Assembly: GCA_904846265.1 (NCBI GenBank)
Contig: CAJHAA010000015.1
Span: forward strand, 1-64,000
Length of the DNA: 64,000 bases
Direction: 5' to 3'
Origin: Psychrobacter immobilis
Lineage (GTDB): Bacteria; Pseudomonadota; Gammaproteobacteria; Pseudomonadales; Moraxellaceae
Positions 15,791 to 23,531 of this stretch are shown one piece after another. Within the stretch, counting starts at the first letter, position 1. Each line of letters begins with the position of its first letter. Made by a program: the position numbers and the translations under genes. A model generated the notes under the pieces. It was not told where the DNA came from and searched no databases. It saw only the letters and a list, made by a program, of their open reading frames with translations.

Positions 15791-17032
15791 ATGATTATGA
15801 TGGCAGTTACTTCTTCTTTATCAGATGAGCAACGCGCAGTACTGGCGCTGTGGACTGAGGTGAATGCATCATTATCTGCTTATCATAAGCTCATTACTTC
15901 TTTTGGCACGGCAGAGCTTGCTTGGTACGCCAAAGTAGATGCGTGGCGGCAATTGGGTATTCATCATACCCATCTTGCCCGTCATGAACAGTCAGAGCAA
16001 ACGCAAGCCAGTATTGATAAAATTCAGCAAGCGCTCATCGAAGGACGCTACGGTCTGCTATTTTCTGACCAGCCTGATTATCCCGTACAGCTCTCGCAAA
16101 TCTATGACCCACCGCCTGTATTATTTTACCGAGGCAATAAAGCTCGCTTGCACCAGGCACAAGTCGCTATTGTTGGCAGCCGAAAACCCACCGCCCATGC
16201 CCAAAAAATTACCTTTGATATCGCGCAATATTTGGCGCAAGCTGGTTATATCATTACCAGCGGTCTTGCCATGGGTGTCGATAAGCGAGCACATCTAGGC
16301 GCGTTAGCACAGGCGAATGCTGAATATCAAGGTCGAACAATTGGAGTCATGGGTACAGGTATTGAGGTCAATTATCCCAATCATCATGATAAATTGTTTG
16401 CCCAGATAATTGAACAAGGCGGCTGTATTATTAGTGAATTGTTGCCGCATACAATGCCACATAAGCATACGTTTCCACGGCGTAATCGTTTGGTCGCTGG
16501 ATTGAGCTTAGCAACGATTGTGACGGAGGCAACCATTCAGAGTGGTTCGCTGATTACCGCGCGTTTAACCTCGGAACAGGGTAAGCAAGTTTTTGCCATT
16601 CCAAGTCATATTGAGAATAGCAATGCAGAAGGTTGTCATCATTTGATACGTGAAGGCGCGACCTTAATTTATCATCCGCAGCAAGTGCTAGAGGATATCA
16701 ATAGTCAGTTGCCATATAACAGTCATTCATTTCAATCAAATGTCTTATCTACATTGAATCTTAGTCAGAAAGAAAACCCTTCAGAAAACATTAGTAGTTC
16801 TACTGCAGATACTGGCAAGCTAGCATCATCCAATATTAAACCTTCTCCCAGCGCTATCGTCGTACCAGAGCATTTGATGCTTGTGTATGAGCAGCTTGAT
16901 TGGCACGGGCAGGATTTAGATGCGCTGATTATCGCTACCAAACTTGCCACACCGCAGCTGATTGGACAGTTAATGGAGCTTGAATTATTAGGCGTCATTA
17001 GTGTGCAAGGCGGAAGGTATTTGCGCGTCTAA
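15791..17032 (+). CDS. dprA: DNA processing protein DprA (Smf)
   Basis: DprA binds incoming single-stranded DNA and loads RecA during natural transformation. The protein has the N-terminal helical region, the Rossmann-like DprA domain with the nucleotide-binding motif VAIVGSRKPT (GSR at 129-131), the signature SGLAMGVDKRAHLGAL, GTGIEVNYPNHH, and SGSLITARLTSEQGKQVFAIP. A C-terminal winged-helix-like segment (about 355-413) follows a Ser-rich linker. The 413-aa length is usual for gammaproteobacteria. It sits 70 bp after the LysM gene, probably co-transcribed. With comM in this window it fits the natural competence known for Moraxellaceae. Confidence 0.95.
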   Translation: MIMMAVTSSLSDEQRAVLALWTEVNASLSAYHKLITSFGTAELAWYAKVDAWRQLGIHHTHLARHEQSEQTQASIDKIQQALIEGRYGLLFSDQPDYPVQLSQIYDPPPVLFYRGNKARLHQAQVAIVGSRKPTAHAQKITFDIAQYLAQAGYIITSGLAMGVDKRAHLGALAQANAEYQGRTIGVMGTGIEVNYPNHHDKLFAQIIEQGGCIISELLPHTMPHKHTFPRRNRLVAGLSLATIVTEATIQSGSLITARLTSEQGKQVFAIPSHIENSNAEGCHHLIREGATLIYHPQQVLEDINSQLPYNSHSFQSNVLSTLNLSQKENPSENISSSTADTGKLASSNIKPSPSAIVVPEHLMLVYEQLDWHGQDLDALIIATKLATPQLIGQLMELELLGVISVQGGRYLRV

Positions 17033-17100
17033 AATCGTACTTTCTATCGCTTTAGGCTTTTCACTTATCTACTGCCAAGTGATTGACTACAGTACAATCT

Positions 17101-17272
17101 AGGGCGTGTCATCAATTAGATTGTGAGGCTTAAAATGAGAAAAATTGTAGATAAACAAGGAAGTAATTGCCGTTAATATGAACATATTGACAAAATTGCT
17201 GACGATGTTTAGCAAAATTTAGCCATTTTAAGACCACTAAACGTACTAATGTGCTAATTGATGACACGCCCT
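17101..17272. mobile_element. MITE copy A (about 170 bp)
   Basis: A perfect 19-bp terminal inverted repeat, AGGGCGTGTCATCAATTAG, bounds the element at 17101-17119 and 17254-17272. The dinucleotide TA lies at both junctions, consistent with a TA target. There is no coding capacity. Its reverse complement aligns with copies B (38191-38361) and C (49819-49990), sharing AAAATGGCTAAAT, CCTTGTTT and CTCATTTT. It is in opposite orientation and the most diverged copy. Together with it, the dprA-tsaC gap is 344 bp with no gene. Confidence 0.85.
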
Positions 17273-17376
17273 AGGTAGCTGCTAATAAGGTCGCTTTAAA
17301 CTTCGCTGCCCTAATTTTTCTTAGTCTTATGTTATGATGAGTGCTTAAATTTCTACCTTTTTGAAGCCTTCAAGCC

Positions 17377-18006
17377 ATGGAAAAATACACATCTTTTACT
17401 ACTGACTCTGTCATTCAAGCTGCCAAATGGCTTAAAGAAGGACAGCTACTTGCTTATCCCACCGAAAGCGTTTGGGGTATTGGTTGTGACGCTTATGACG
17501 AAGCAGCCGTTCAATGTATTTTATCCATTAAACAGCGTCCACAAGCCAAAGGCATGATCGTCATTACTGACAGCGCTGAGCGTTTAAAGCCGTTACTAGA
17601 GCCTTTAGAAGAAGGTCTGCGCCAACAAATCATCAAGAGTTGGCAGGCAGATACTGACAGTATAGAGCTACAAGGTAAGCAAGCCCATACATGGCTACTG
17701 CCTATCCCTCAGAAACTTGAAACGACTATCCCTCCTTGGATCAAAGGGCAGCATCAAACAGTGGCGGTTAGAGTTATTGCGCATCCTATGATTCGTCAAT
17801 TGTGCCAACAACTGGTCGACGTTCAAAACCCATTTGGGCTATTGGTTTCCACAAGCTGTAATCCATCAGGACAACCGCCTGCTATGACTTTCACTGATGC
17901 TTATGGATATTTCGGCGAGCAAATCAGCTACTTGCAGGCTAACACTCTAGGCTATACTTTACCGAGCCAAATTCGTGACGCAACCACGGGTTTAGTGATT
18001 CGTTAG
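17377..18006 (+). CDS. tsaC: L-threonylcarbamoyladenylate synthase TsaC/YrdC
   Basis: TsaC makes threonylcarbamoyl-AMP from threonine, bicarbonate and ATP for the t6A37 tRNA modification. The protein shows the YrdC fold signatures: LLAYPTESVWGIGCDAYDE, KQRPQAKGMIVI, VAVRVIAHP and STSCNPSGQPP. At 209 aa it is the short TsaC form, not the Sua5 fusion. Linkage dprA-tsaC is widely conserved; here the two are separated by a MITE, so tsaC probably uses its own promoter. Confidence 0.94.
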   Translation: MEKYTSFTTDSVIQAAKWLKEGQLLAYPTESVWGIGCDAYDEAAVQCILSIKQRPQAKGMIVITDSAERLKPLLEPLEEGLRQQIIKSWQADTDSIELQGKQAHTWLLPIPQKLETTIPPWIKGQHQTVAVRVIAHPMIRQLCQQLVDVQNPFGLLVSTSCNPSGQPPAMTFTDAYGYFGEQISYLQANTLGYTLPSQIRDATTGLVIR

Positions 18007-18044
18007 CGCATGACAGTCAACCAAGCGATGAGTGTTATCTATTG

Positions 18045-18064
18045 ATTTCACTATTGACAGAAAT
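18045..18064. promoter_or_regulatory. Shared operator-like site upstream of the GbsR-type regulator
   Basis: ATTTCACTATTGACAGAAAT overlaps a TTGACA -35 hexamer (18054-18059), 66 bp before the regulator ATG. The same 20-bp arrangement occurs before both desaturase genes. Its location suggests autoregulation. The matching -10 hexamer is weak here. Confidence 0.6.
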
Positions 18065-18129
18065 AAAAGAATAGCGCAAGATAAGTAGATAAAATAATCA
18101 AAACTTATGAAGTAGAGTACATATTAATC

Positions 18130-18648
18130 ATGAAACTAAATCCTGTGACCGAAAAATTTATCTTACATTGGGGTGAAATGGGCTCGCAGTGGGGCGTCAA
18201 TCGCACCATGTCACAGATTCATGCGTTGTTATTCATAATTGGTAAGCCACTAAATGCTGAAGAAATTACCGAAACACTTGGTGTTGCTCGCTCTAACGTC
18301 TCAAACAGTATTAAAGAGTTGCAGCATTGGGGCTTAGTACAAAAGGTCTCGATATTGGGTGATCGTCGCGATCACTTCACGACCAATACTGACGTTTGGG
18401 AGCTGGCACGCATCATTGTGGTTGAACGACAAAAGCGTGAGCTTGAGCCAACTGTACAGTTTTTACAAGAACTCATGGACAGTCCTGAATTTGAACATGA
18501 AAATAATGAGGTAAAGTCACGTATTCGTGATACCCAAGAATTCGTTAGTACCCTAACCACATGGTCATCTGAGATGCTTAAACTGCCCACAAGCATCCTC
18601 AAAAAAGTCCTAAAACTAGGCGCTAGTATTAAAAAGGTTTTACGTTAA
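18130..18648 (+). CDS. GbsR/MarR-family transcriptional regulator
   Basis: This 172-aa DNA-binding protein has a winged helix-turn-helix at about 28-90 (MSQIHALLFIIGKPLNAEEI, then TLGVARSNVSNSIKELQHWG, then wing VSILGDRRDHF) and a C-terminal helical dimerisation region. The start FILHWGEMGSQWGVNRT is characteristic of the GbsR group. It is immediately upstream of the lipid-desaturation cluster, and its own promoter and both desaturase promoters carry the same ATTTC-N8-GACAGAAA sequence over a -35 element. I infer that it represses or tunes membrane-lipid genes and itself; the effector is unknown. Confidence 0.88.
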   Translation: MKLNPVTEKFILHWGEMGSQWGVNRTMSQIHALLFIIGKPLNAEEITETLGVARSNVSNSIKELQHWGLVQKVSILGDRRDHFTTNTDVWELARIIVVERQKRELEPTVQFLQELMDSPEFEHENNEVKSRIRDTQEFVSTLTTWSSEMLKLPTSILKKVLKLGASIKKVLR

Positions 18649-18684
18649 TAGCTGTGTAATTTAAAATAAAAAATTTGCAATACA

Positions 18685-18704
18685 ATTTCTGTTTTGACAG
18701 AAAT
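18685..18704. promoter_or_regulatory. Palindromic operator upstream of desaturase 1
   Basis: ATTTCTGTTTTGACAGAAAT is a perfect inverted repeat (8-bp arms ATTTCTGT/ACAGAAAT, 4-bp spacer). It covers the -35 element of the adjacent promoter. Related sites lie at 18045-18064 and 21929-21948. This is the most symmetric of the three. Confidence 0.75.
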
Positions 18705-18722
18705 ATATGTAATAAATATAAA
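18694..18722 (+). promoter_or_regulatory. Sigma-70 promoter for desaturase 1
   Basis: Consensus -35 TTGACA (18694-18699), 17-bp spacer and -10 TATAAA (18717-18722). Transcription should start near 18730, leaving a ~70-nt leader before ATG 18801 and ruling out translation from the upstream in-frame start at 18675. Confidence 0.75.
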
Positions 18723-18800
18723 AGCCAGTTAAGTTTAAGTGAGATAAGTTTCTATAAAATAGCAGTAACAAAAAATAGTAATAACAAATGGATGTGTAAA

Positions 18801-19748
18801 ATGACAGTCAATCAGACACACGCTAATAAAGAGCCAGCCATTAAAAAGGCTGTTGCTGCAGTCGAGTGGCAGGATTTGCGCCAGTTAACGCGCGGTCAAA
18901 TCGCTTACAACGTTATTTTGCCTTATCCATTTTTGTTGTTGTCTTGGTGGTTTACTAGTCAATCATGGTATGTATTGGCGTGCGGGGCTTCTTATTTGTT
19001 TTTTGCTGCCGCATTTCGCCAAGCGCACGATGGCTATCATCATAGTTTGGGTACAGGAAAACGTACAACCACCGCCATATTATTATTGCTCAGCGTACTA
19101 TTAATGACCAGTTTGCACAGCATTCGAGCCACGCACATGGCGCATCATCGTGACCCATTGGGCGATAGTGATATTGAAGGCAGTCTAGCAAAAGACTCAT
19201 GGTGGCAAGCGCTGCTCGGCGGAATAACTTATCGACTCGATATTTATCGTCAAGGATTGCGCTTAAGTAGCCGTCGCAATAAAAGCTTGGCTTGGCTAGA
19301 ATTTGGCTTGATTGCTTTAGTCGTCTTGGTTACCTTCGTACTGACCGTATTTACTATTCCTACTCTTACGATATTAGCGCAAGTATTGATGTACCACATA
19401 TTGACCATGATGTTGGCGAATGCCAGTGTCGGCATCATTGCGGTGTGGGGCGTACACCATGATTGTGATGAGACAATCGCTCGCACCGAGCGCAATCCTT
19501 TGGTCAACTTGCTGACCTTTAATTTGCTTTATCACGTAGAGCATCATCTCTTTCCTGCTGTGCCATCCAATCATTTACCTGAGCTTGCCAAGCGTTTAGA
19601 TGCAACAGCGCCACATCTGACCAAAGCACATGTATTGCCAAGTATGGTTAACGTCATAGATTTTATTAATTATCGTTGGAACAAATTAAAGAATAAATCT
19701 CAAAATAGTAATGATAGTGACTGTCCTATTCGTAAGCGTTTTGCTTAA
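18801..19748 (+). CDS. Membrane fatty acid desaturase 1
   Basis: An integral-membrane di-iron desaturase of the fatty acid desaturase superfamily, probably introducing double bonds into acyl chains for membrane fluidity. Three histidine boxes are visible: HDGYHH (76-81), H106...H112-MA-HH116 and HVEHH (245-249). Hydrophobic segments lie at about 36-72, 90-105 and 165-215. The frame is open from 18675, but that start would fall inside the operator; ATG 18801 follows the promoter and gives 315 aa starting MTVNQTHANK. It is clearly paralogous to the gene at 22032. Regiospecificity cannot be read from the sequence, and carotenoid or sterol modification remains possible. Confidence 0.88.
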   Translation: MTVNQTHANKEPAIKKAVAAVEWQDLRQLTRGQIAYNVILPYPFLLLSWWFTSQSWYVLACGASYLFFAAAFRQAHDGYHHSLGTGKRTTTAILLLLSVLLMTSLHSIRATHMAHHRDPLGDSDIEGSLAKDSWWQALLGGITYRLDIYRQGLRLSSRRNKSLAWLEFGLIALVVLVTFVLTVFTIPTLTILAQVLMYHILTMMLANASVGIIAVWGVHHDCDETIARTERNPLVNLLTFNLLYHVEHHLFPAVPSNHLPELAKRLDATAPHLTKAHVLPSMVNVIDFINYRWNKLKNKSQNSNDSDCPIRKRFA

Positions 19749-19775
19749 TCAGTAGGCTAAATAAAATCAAGATAC

Positions 19776-19795
19776 TTATCCACCAATTATCCACA
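19776..19795. promoter_or_regulatory. Pair of DnaA boxes
   Basis: TTATCCACC (19776-19784) and the consensus TTATCCACA (19787-19795) are in tandem, 2 bp apart, in the gap before the small membrane protein. They could be DnaA binding or titration sites, or control of the next gene. Confidence 0.45.
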
Positions 19796-19841
19796 GGAAT
19801 TTCATTGGCTTTGGCAACGCCGTATTTATACTGAATTAACG

Positions 19842-20366
19842 ATGAATGTTAATGGGATAAATAGAATGAAAACGAATAATGAGTTAGGTGCGTATCCTTA
19901 TCTACAAGTGATTATTTTGTTTGCAGGGTTTGGTAGCTTAGTTGGTGGAGTGATTGCAGAGCTGGCTTTATTGTTCATTTTTAGGAATGCGGATTTTGCC
20001 CAAATTGGTTACCAGCCATTACTCTATGTTGGTCTGCTTGGTTTTATTCCTGCTTTATTAACGGGTGTTATCGTCGCTTATAAGAAGATATGGCGCGGTG
20101 ATCACAAGAGTCTACGCACGACATTTTTAGTGGGGTTTATAACGTCAGCAGGTTATATGGGTGCAATCATCCTATATTTAGGCATCAACTCATGGATGGA
20201 GGTTGGCGTGCTACTGGCCTTTATGATTGGTATAGGATTGTTTGGCGCAATCAATTCAGCGATTGCCAGCCGCATTGCTTTACCAAAAGTACGTAAAAGT
20301 CATTTTGATCTTAGTACTAAAAAAGTAGACGATGGCTATAACGGATTAAGTTTTACTAAACGATAA
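19842..20366 (+). CDS. Four-helix membrane protein of unknown function (copy 1)
   Basis: A 174-aa polytopic protein with hydrophobic segments at about 21-48, 58-80, 98-118 and 124-148, ending in a charged tail. No enzymatic motif was recognised. It resembles the protein at 21439: both share a GG[AV]I region after a first helix, L[GL][LF][IL]P[AS]L[LF]TG in the second and an IALPK near the end. The in-frame ATG at 19866 is an alternative start. It follows desaturase 1 by 93 bp, mirroring copy 2, which precedes desaturase 2. A role beside the desaturases is inferred only from position. Confidence 0.75.
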   Translation: MNVNGINRMKTNNELGAYPYLQVIILFAGFGSLVGGVIAELALLFIFRNADFAQIGYQPLLYVGLLGFIPALLTGVIVAYKKIWRGDHKSLRTTFLVGFITSAGYMGAIILYLGINSWMEVGVLLAFMIGIGLFGAINSAIASRIALPKVRKSHFDLSTKKVDDGYNGLSFTKR

Positions 20367-20389
20367 GCGAAAAATATAGGGAGTAGGAC

Positions 20390-21355
20390 ATGAATATTTT
20401 AATCAGTGGTGGCTCAGGCTTTTTAGGCAGTGCTTTTAGTGACGAGCTGATCAAACGCTATCGTACGCAGGATAAGGACTTACACATTACATGGCTAACA
20501 CGCGATAGCAGCCAAACGCATCCTGACGCGATCAGCATGATGACCTACGATGAGCTAGCGAGTTCGGATAAAAGCTTTGATGTTATCTTAAATCTAGCAG
20601 GCGCAGGCATTGCTGACTCGCGCTGGAGCGATGCGCGCAAAGAGCAGTTGCTCGCCAGCCGTATCAAGCCTACCGAATCCTTATTGGCATTTATTAAGCG
20701 CACCAGTATTAAGCCCAAGCTAATGGTCAGCGGCTCTGCGATTGGCTGGTATGGCGCACAAGGCGATAAACCTCTTACCGAAAGCAGTGGTTTTGAAACT
20801 GATTTTGCCCATCAATTATGTCATGAATGGGAGCAGTTAGCGCTCAAAGCCACTAAACATGGCGTGCCTGTGGCTATCGTGCGCACTGGGGTGGTTATCC
20901 ATCCTGATGGCGGGATGCTTGGTAAGTTATTAACCCCATTTAAAATGGGCGTTGGTGGGCAGTTAGGTGATGGCAAACAAATCATGAGCTGGATCAGTCG
21001 TGAAGACTGGGTTGGGGCGGTGATATTCATCATTGAAAAGCATCTTGCTAATTATGCGGACACTCAGACTATCGATGATCACTCGTTAGAAACTATCAAT
21101 GATACGCCGGTGCTGGTGTATAACCTCACTGCGCCTAATCCAGTGACCAATCATGCTTTTACCAAAACGCTTGGAGCATGGCTACACCGTCCTACCTTTT
21201 TTACTTTACCCAATTTTCTGCTTAAGCTGATATTTGGTGAGATGTCGACGCTACTAATTGATGGTCAAAAGGTAGTGCCGCAAGCATTACAGGACGCAGG
21301 TTATGATTTTAAACAGCCAACACTGAAGCAAGCTTTAGAAGAGCAAAAGTCATAG
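20390..21355 (+). CDS. TIGR01777-family NAD(P)-dependent epimerase/dehydratase (YfcH-like)
   Basis: An extended short-chain dehydrogenase-like protein of 321 aa. The N-terminal Rossmann motif ILISGGSGFLGSAF binds NAD(P), followed by VILNLAGAGIADSRW, SGSAIGWYG and VRTGVVIHPDGGMLGKLL, all typical of the YfcH/SulA-type family, and a C-terminal domain with LNPVT-like YNLTAPNPVTN and LP. The substrate is unknown for the family. The start has the site GGGAGTAGG 5-13 nt upstream. It separates the two membrane-protein/desaturase pairs and is probably co-transcribed with the gene before it (23-bp gap). Confidence 0.9.
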   Translation: MNILISGGSGFLGSAFSDELIKRYRTQDKDLHITWLTRDSSQTHPDAISMMTYDELASSDKSFDVILNLAGAGIADSRWSDARKEQLLASRIKPTESLLAFIKRTSIKPKLMVSGSAIGWYGAQGDKPLTESSGFETDFAHQLCHEWEQLALKATKHGVPVAIVRTGVVIHPDGGMLGKLLTPFKMGVGGQLGDGKQIMSWISREDWVGAVIFIIEKHLANYADTQTIDDHSLETINDTPVLVYNLTAPNPVTNHAFTKTLGAWLHRPTFFTLPNFLLKLIFGEMSTLLIDGQKVVPQALQDAGYDFKQPTLKQALEEQKS

Positions 21356-21369
21356 ATACTTATGAAGGT

Positions 21370-21423
21370 TGTTTCATGTGAAATGTAGTTGTCATCATAG
21401 GATTCTTTGTTTCATGTGAAACC
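21370..21423. promoter_or_regulatory. Two degenerate parS-like sites
   Basis: TGTTTCATGTGAAATG (21370-21385, 13/16) and TGTTTCATGTGAAACC (21408-21423, 14/16) lie 38 bp apart in the 83-bp gap after the epimerase. Both replace the central CACGTG by CATGTG. They may be weak ParB sites or a remnant of a duplicated hairpin. Confidence 0.45.
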
Positions 21424-21438
21424 TAAAGAGGGGTTTTT

Positions 21439-21915
21439 ATGAGTAAAGTTTATATCAACGCTACAATTACTGTAACCAACTATCCTAAAGGTAAGGTGAT
21501 AGGAACTTATGGATTATTAGGCGGTGCGATAGGTGGGATATTTCTATGGTTAAGCGTAGCAGTACCTGATGTCTTGTTTAATGATTATAATTTTGGTGCG
21601 CCCGAAATGTTCAATATTACTAACGTCTATTTCATCACTGCATTTAATGTAGTTTGGCTACTAGGGTTTGCGCTGATTTTCTATATAATTTTTAGATTTA
21701 TATTAGGACTGTTACCTTCGTTATTTACAGGCTGGATTCTTGCGCAAGTAAATGCTTACTGTAATTATAAAGGCCTTCTTATCTCTTTAATTACGGGTGG
21801 TTTTATGGGCTTTGCCTTTCTATCTTTACTAGAGCTACCTCTTATTATGCAGGTTTTGACAGGCGGTGTCAGCGCTATCATCACGGGTCTGATCGCACTA
21901 CCTAAACATAAATAA
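21439..21915 (+). CDS. Four-helix membrane protein of unknown function (copy 2)
   Basis: A 158-aa membrane protein with about four hydrophobic segments (about 21-42, 60-98, 105-135 and 138-152), ending IALPKHK. Likely a diverged paralogue of the protein at 19842, judged from helix order and the shared LPSLFTG-like and IALPK motifs. A ribosome site AAAGAGGGG lies 5-14 nt upstream of ATG. Function is unknown. It precedes desaturase 2, but that gene has its own operator and probable promoter. Confidence 0.72.
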   Translation: MSKVYINATITVTNYPKGKVIGTYGLLGGAIGGIFLWLSVAVPDVLFNDYNFGAPEMFNITNVYFITAFNVVWLLGFALIFYIIFRFILGLLPSLFTGWILAQVNAYCNYKGLLISLITGGFMGFAFLSLLELPLIMQVLTGGVSAIITGLIALPKHK

Positions 21916-21928
21916 AGTTTACCTAAGT

Positions 21929-21948
21929 ATTTCATTTTTGACAGAAAC
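21929..21948. promoter_or_regulatory. Shared operator-like site upstream of desaturase 2
   Basis: ATTTCATTTTTGACAGAAAC matches the sites at 18045 and 18685 and again overlaps TTGACA (21938-21943). The left arm is less symmetric and the -10 hexamer is weak, suggesting a promoter of different strength under the same regulator. Confidence 0.65.
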
Positions 21949-22031
21949 AAAATAAATCAAAACTATGTAGCTAAATTAAGTAGTCGCGCCAGCAAGACAG
22001 TTACTGCTTATCACTAAGTAAGGAGAACATC

Positions 22032-22880
22032 ATGCGTCATCCTTCGTTAGCCAGTGTTGAATGGCAAGATTTGCGTCAGCTTAGTCTGAGCGAGACCGTT
22101 TATAATATTTTTTTATCGTTACCTTTTTTATTGCTGTCATGGTGGAGCGCGTGGCAGGAGTTTTGGCTACTTGCGCTGGCTGCGACATTTTTCTTTTTTA
22201 CCGCCGCACTTAGACAAGCCCATGATTGCTATCACCGCACTTTAGGTGTGAGTAAAGTCGCCACAGAGCTCATGCTATTTATGCTGAGTATCACGATGCT
22301 CTGTAGTACGCATGCCATTCGTCATACTCATCTTAACCATCATAGAGATCCGCTTGGAGACAGTGATGTCGAAGGTAACTGGGCACGCCTGCCGTGGTAT
22401 CAGGCGATATTAGGTGGTGGTGTTTTTTCGATTATGATTCAGTGGTTTGGTTTGACGCATGGTAGCCGCCGCAATCGTATGCTCGTTGCCTTTGACATAT
22501 TGCTTATTTTTGCAGTGATTGCCGCTGCTTGTATCACGATGCATCCAGTTTTGATGTATCACGTATTGGTGATGATATTGGCCAATACGATGGTTGGTTT
22601 CTTTGCGGTATGGAGCGTCCATCATGGCTGTGATGAGGTGGTATATGCCCGCAGTGAGCGTCATCCGTTGATTAATCTACTGACCTTTAACTTGCTCTAT
22701 CACATCGAGCATCATCTATTCCCAGCAGTGCCGACCAATCACTTACCAATACTGGCTAAGCGCTTAGATACCGCTGCACCGCAGTGGACACAGCAGTCCG
22801 TCATTCCTTTTTTAGCGCCAGTCAATAAGTATCCAGTAGTACACATGATTGAACATAGTGAGCATGAACGAAAAATCTAA
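22032..22880 (+). CDS. Membrane fatty acid desaturase 2
   Basis: Second integral-membrane desaturase (282 aa), a paralogue of desaturase 1 throughout: both start with VEWQDLRQL and share RQAHD, HHRDPLGDSD, EGN/S, SRRN and HHLFPAVP. Histidine clusters: H64-DCYH68, H94...H98-H100..HH104 and HIEHH (224-228). The first box reads HDCYHR where copy 1 has HDGYHH, so the last histidine is absent. It has its own operator-like site 84 bp upstream. A strong ribosome site (AAGGAGAA) precedes the ATG. The two may differ in chain position or temperature response; that is inference. Confidence 0.88.
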   Translation: MRHPSLASVEWQDLRQLSLSETVYNIFLSLPFLLLSWWSAWQEFWLLALAATFFFFTAALRQAHDCYHRTLGVSKVATELMLFMLSITMLCSTHAIRHTHLNHHRDPLGDSDVEGNWARLPWYQAILGGGVFSIMIQWFGLTHGSRRNRMLVAFDILLIFAVIAAACITMHPVLMYHVLVMILANTMVGFFAVWSVHHGCDEVVYARSERHPLINLLTFNLLYHIEHHLFPAVPTNHLPILAKRLDTAAPQWTQQSVIPFLAPVNKYPVVHMIEHSEHERKI

Positions 22881-22921
22881 TAGCCTCGATGCTGAGGTAT
22901 CACTTATAAAGGAGTTCTAAC

Positions 22922-23383
22922 ATGATTATTCAAAATCATATCAACAGTTATAGAGAGCAAGCACATTTATCCATCACCATGTACTACGATGATGCTTGCG
23001 TCATATGCAGTACCGAGGCACACAATATGCAAATTCGTAAGCCCGAGAAGATACGCTTAGTTCCTGTAGAAGAGGGGCTTGATGAGTTGGCCGTCGCAGG
23101 ATTCAGCCGTGAGGATGCGATGACTTATATGTGTGTGCAAGACAGCTACGGCAATTGGTATACGCACATGGATGCCGTGCGGCTGCTCTACAGGACTGGC
23201 GGCGTTAAATGGTCACCGTTATTGTTTTTGCCAGTGGTCAAACAACTTGGCGACTTGGCTTATCCTTATGTCGCGCGCAATCGTTATAGAATTCCGAATT
23301 GGGTGACCAAGTTGGTCTATGGCAAAGCGCTGATGCAAGCTTGTGACAATGGCGTTTGTAAAATAGCACCAGATAAACGTTAA
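22922..23383 (+). CDS. DCC-family (DUF393) thiol-disulfide oxidoreductase-like protein
   Basis: A 153-aa soluble protein with the DUF393 signature near its N-terminus: YYDDACVIC with C26 and C29 forming CxxC after an aspartate, then a thioredoxin-like fold ending with a conserved-type Cys-rich tail (CDNGVCK). DCC proteins are predicted redox proteins of unknown substrate. A strong ribosome site (AAGGAG, 22910-22915) precedes it. It lies 41 bp after desaturase 2, so it is probably in its transcript; it might serve the redox needs of lipid modification, but that is only positional. Confidence 0.85.
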   Translation: MIIQNHINSYREQAHLSITMYYDDACVICSTEAHNMQIRKPEKIRLVPVEEGLDELAVAGFSREDAMTYMCVQDSYGNWYTHMDAVRLLYRTGGVKWSPLLFLPVVKQLGDLAYPYVARNRYRIPNWVTKLVYGKALMQACDNGVCKIAPDKR

Positions 23384-23531
23384 AGGGCTTTTATTGGCCA
23401 TAATTTAGTTTTGCGATAACAGCACTTTAGAAGAAAAGCATATGAAGTTTTCGTGAAAAAAAAGACGCTATGTTCAGAGCATTCAGCTTTTAACGTAAGA
23501 TAGCATCCTCTTTATCTGATTAGACCTTATT

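Noticed and set aside
18675-18800. Upstream N-terminal extension of desaturase 1
   Set aside because: It would start before the promoter and inside the operator; the paralogue begins at the position equivalent to ATG 18801.
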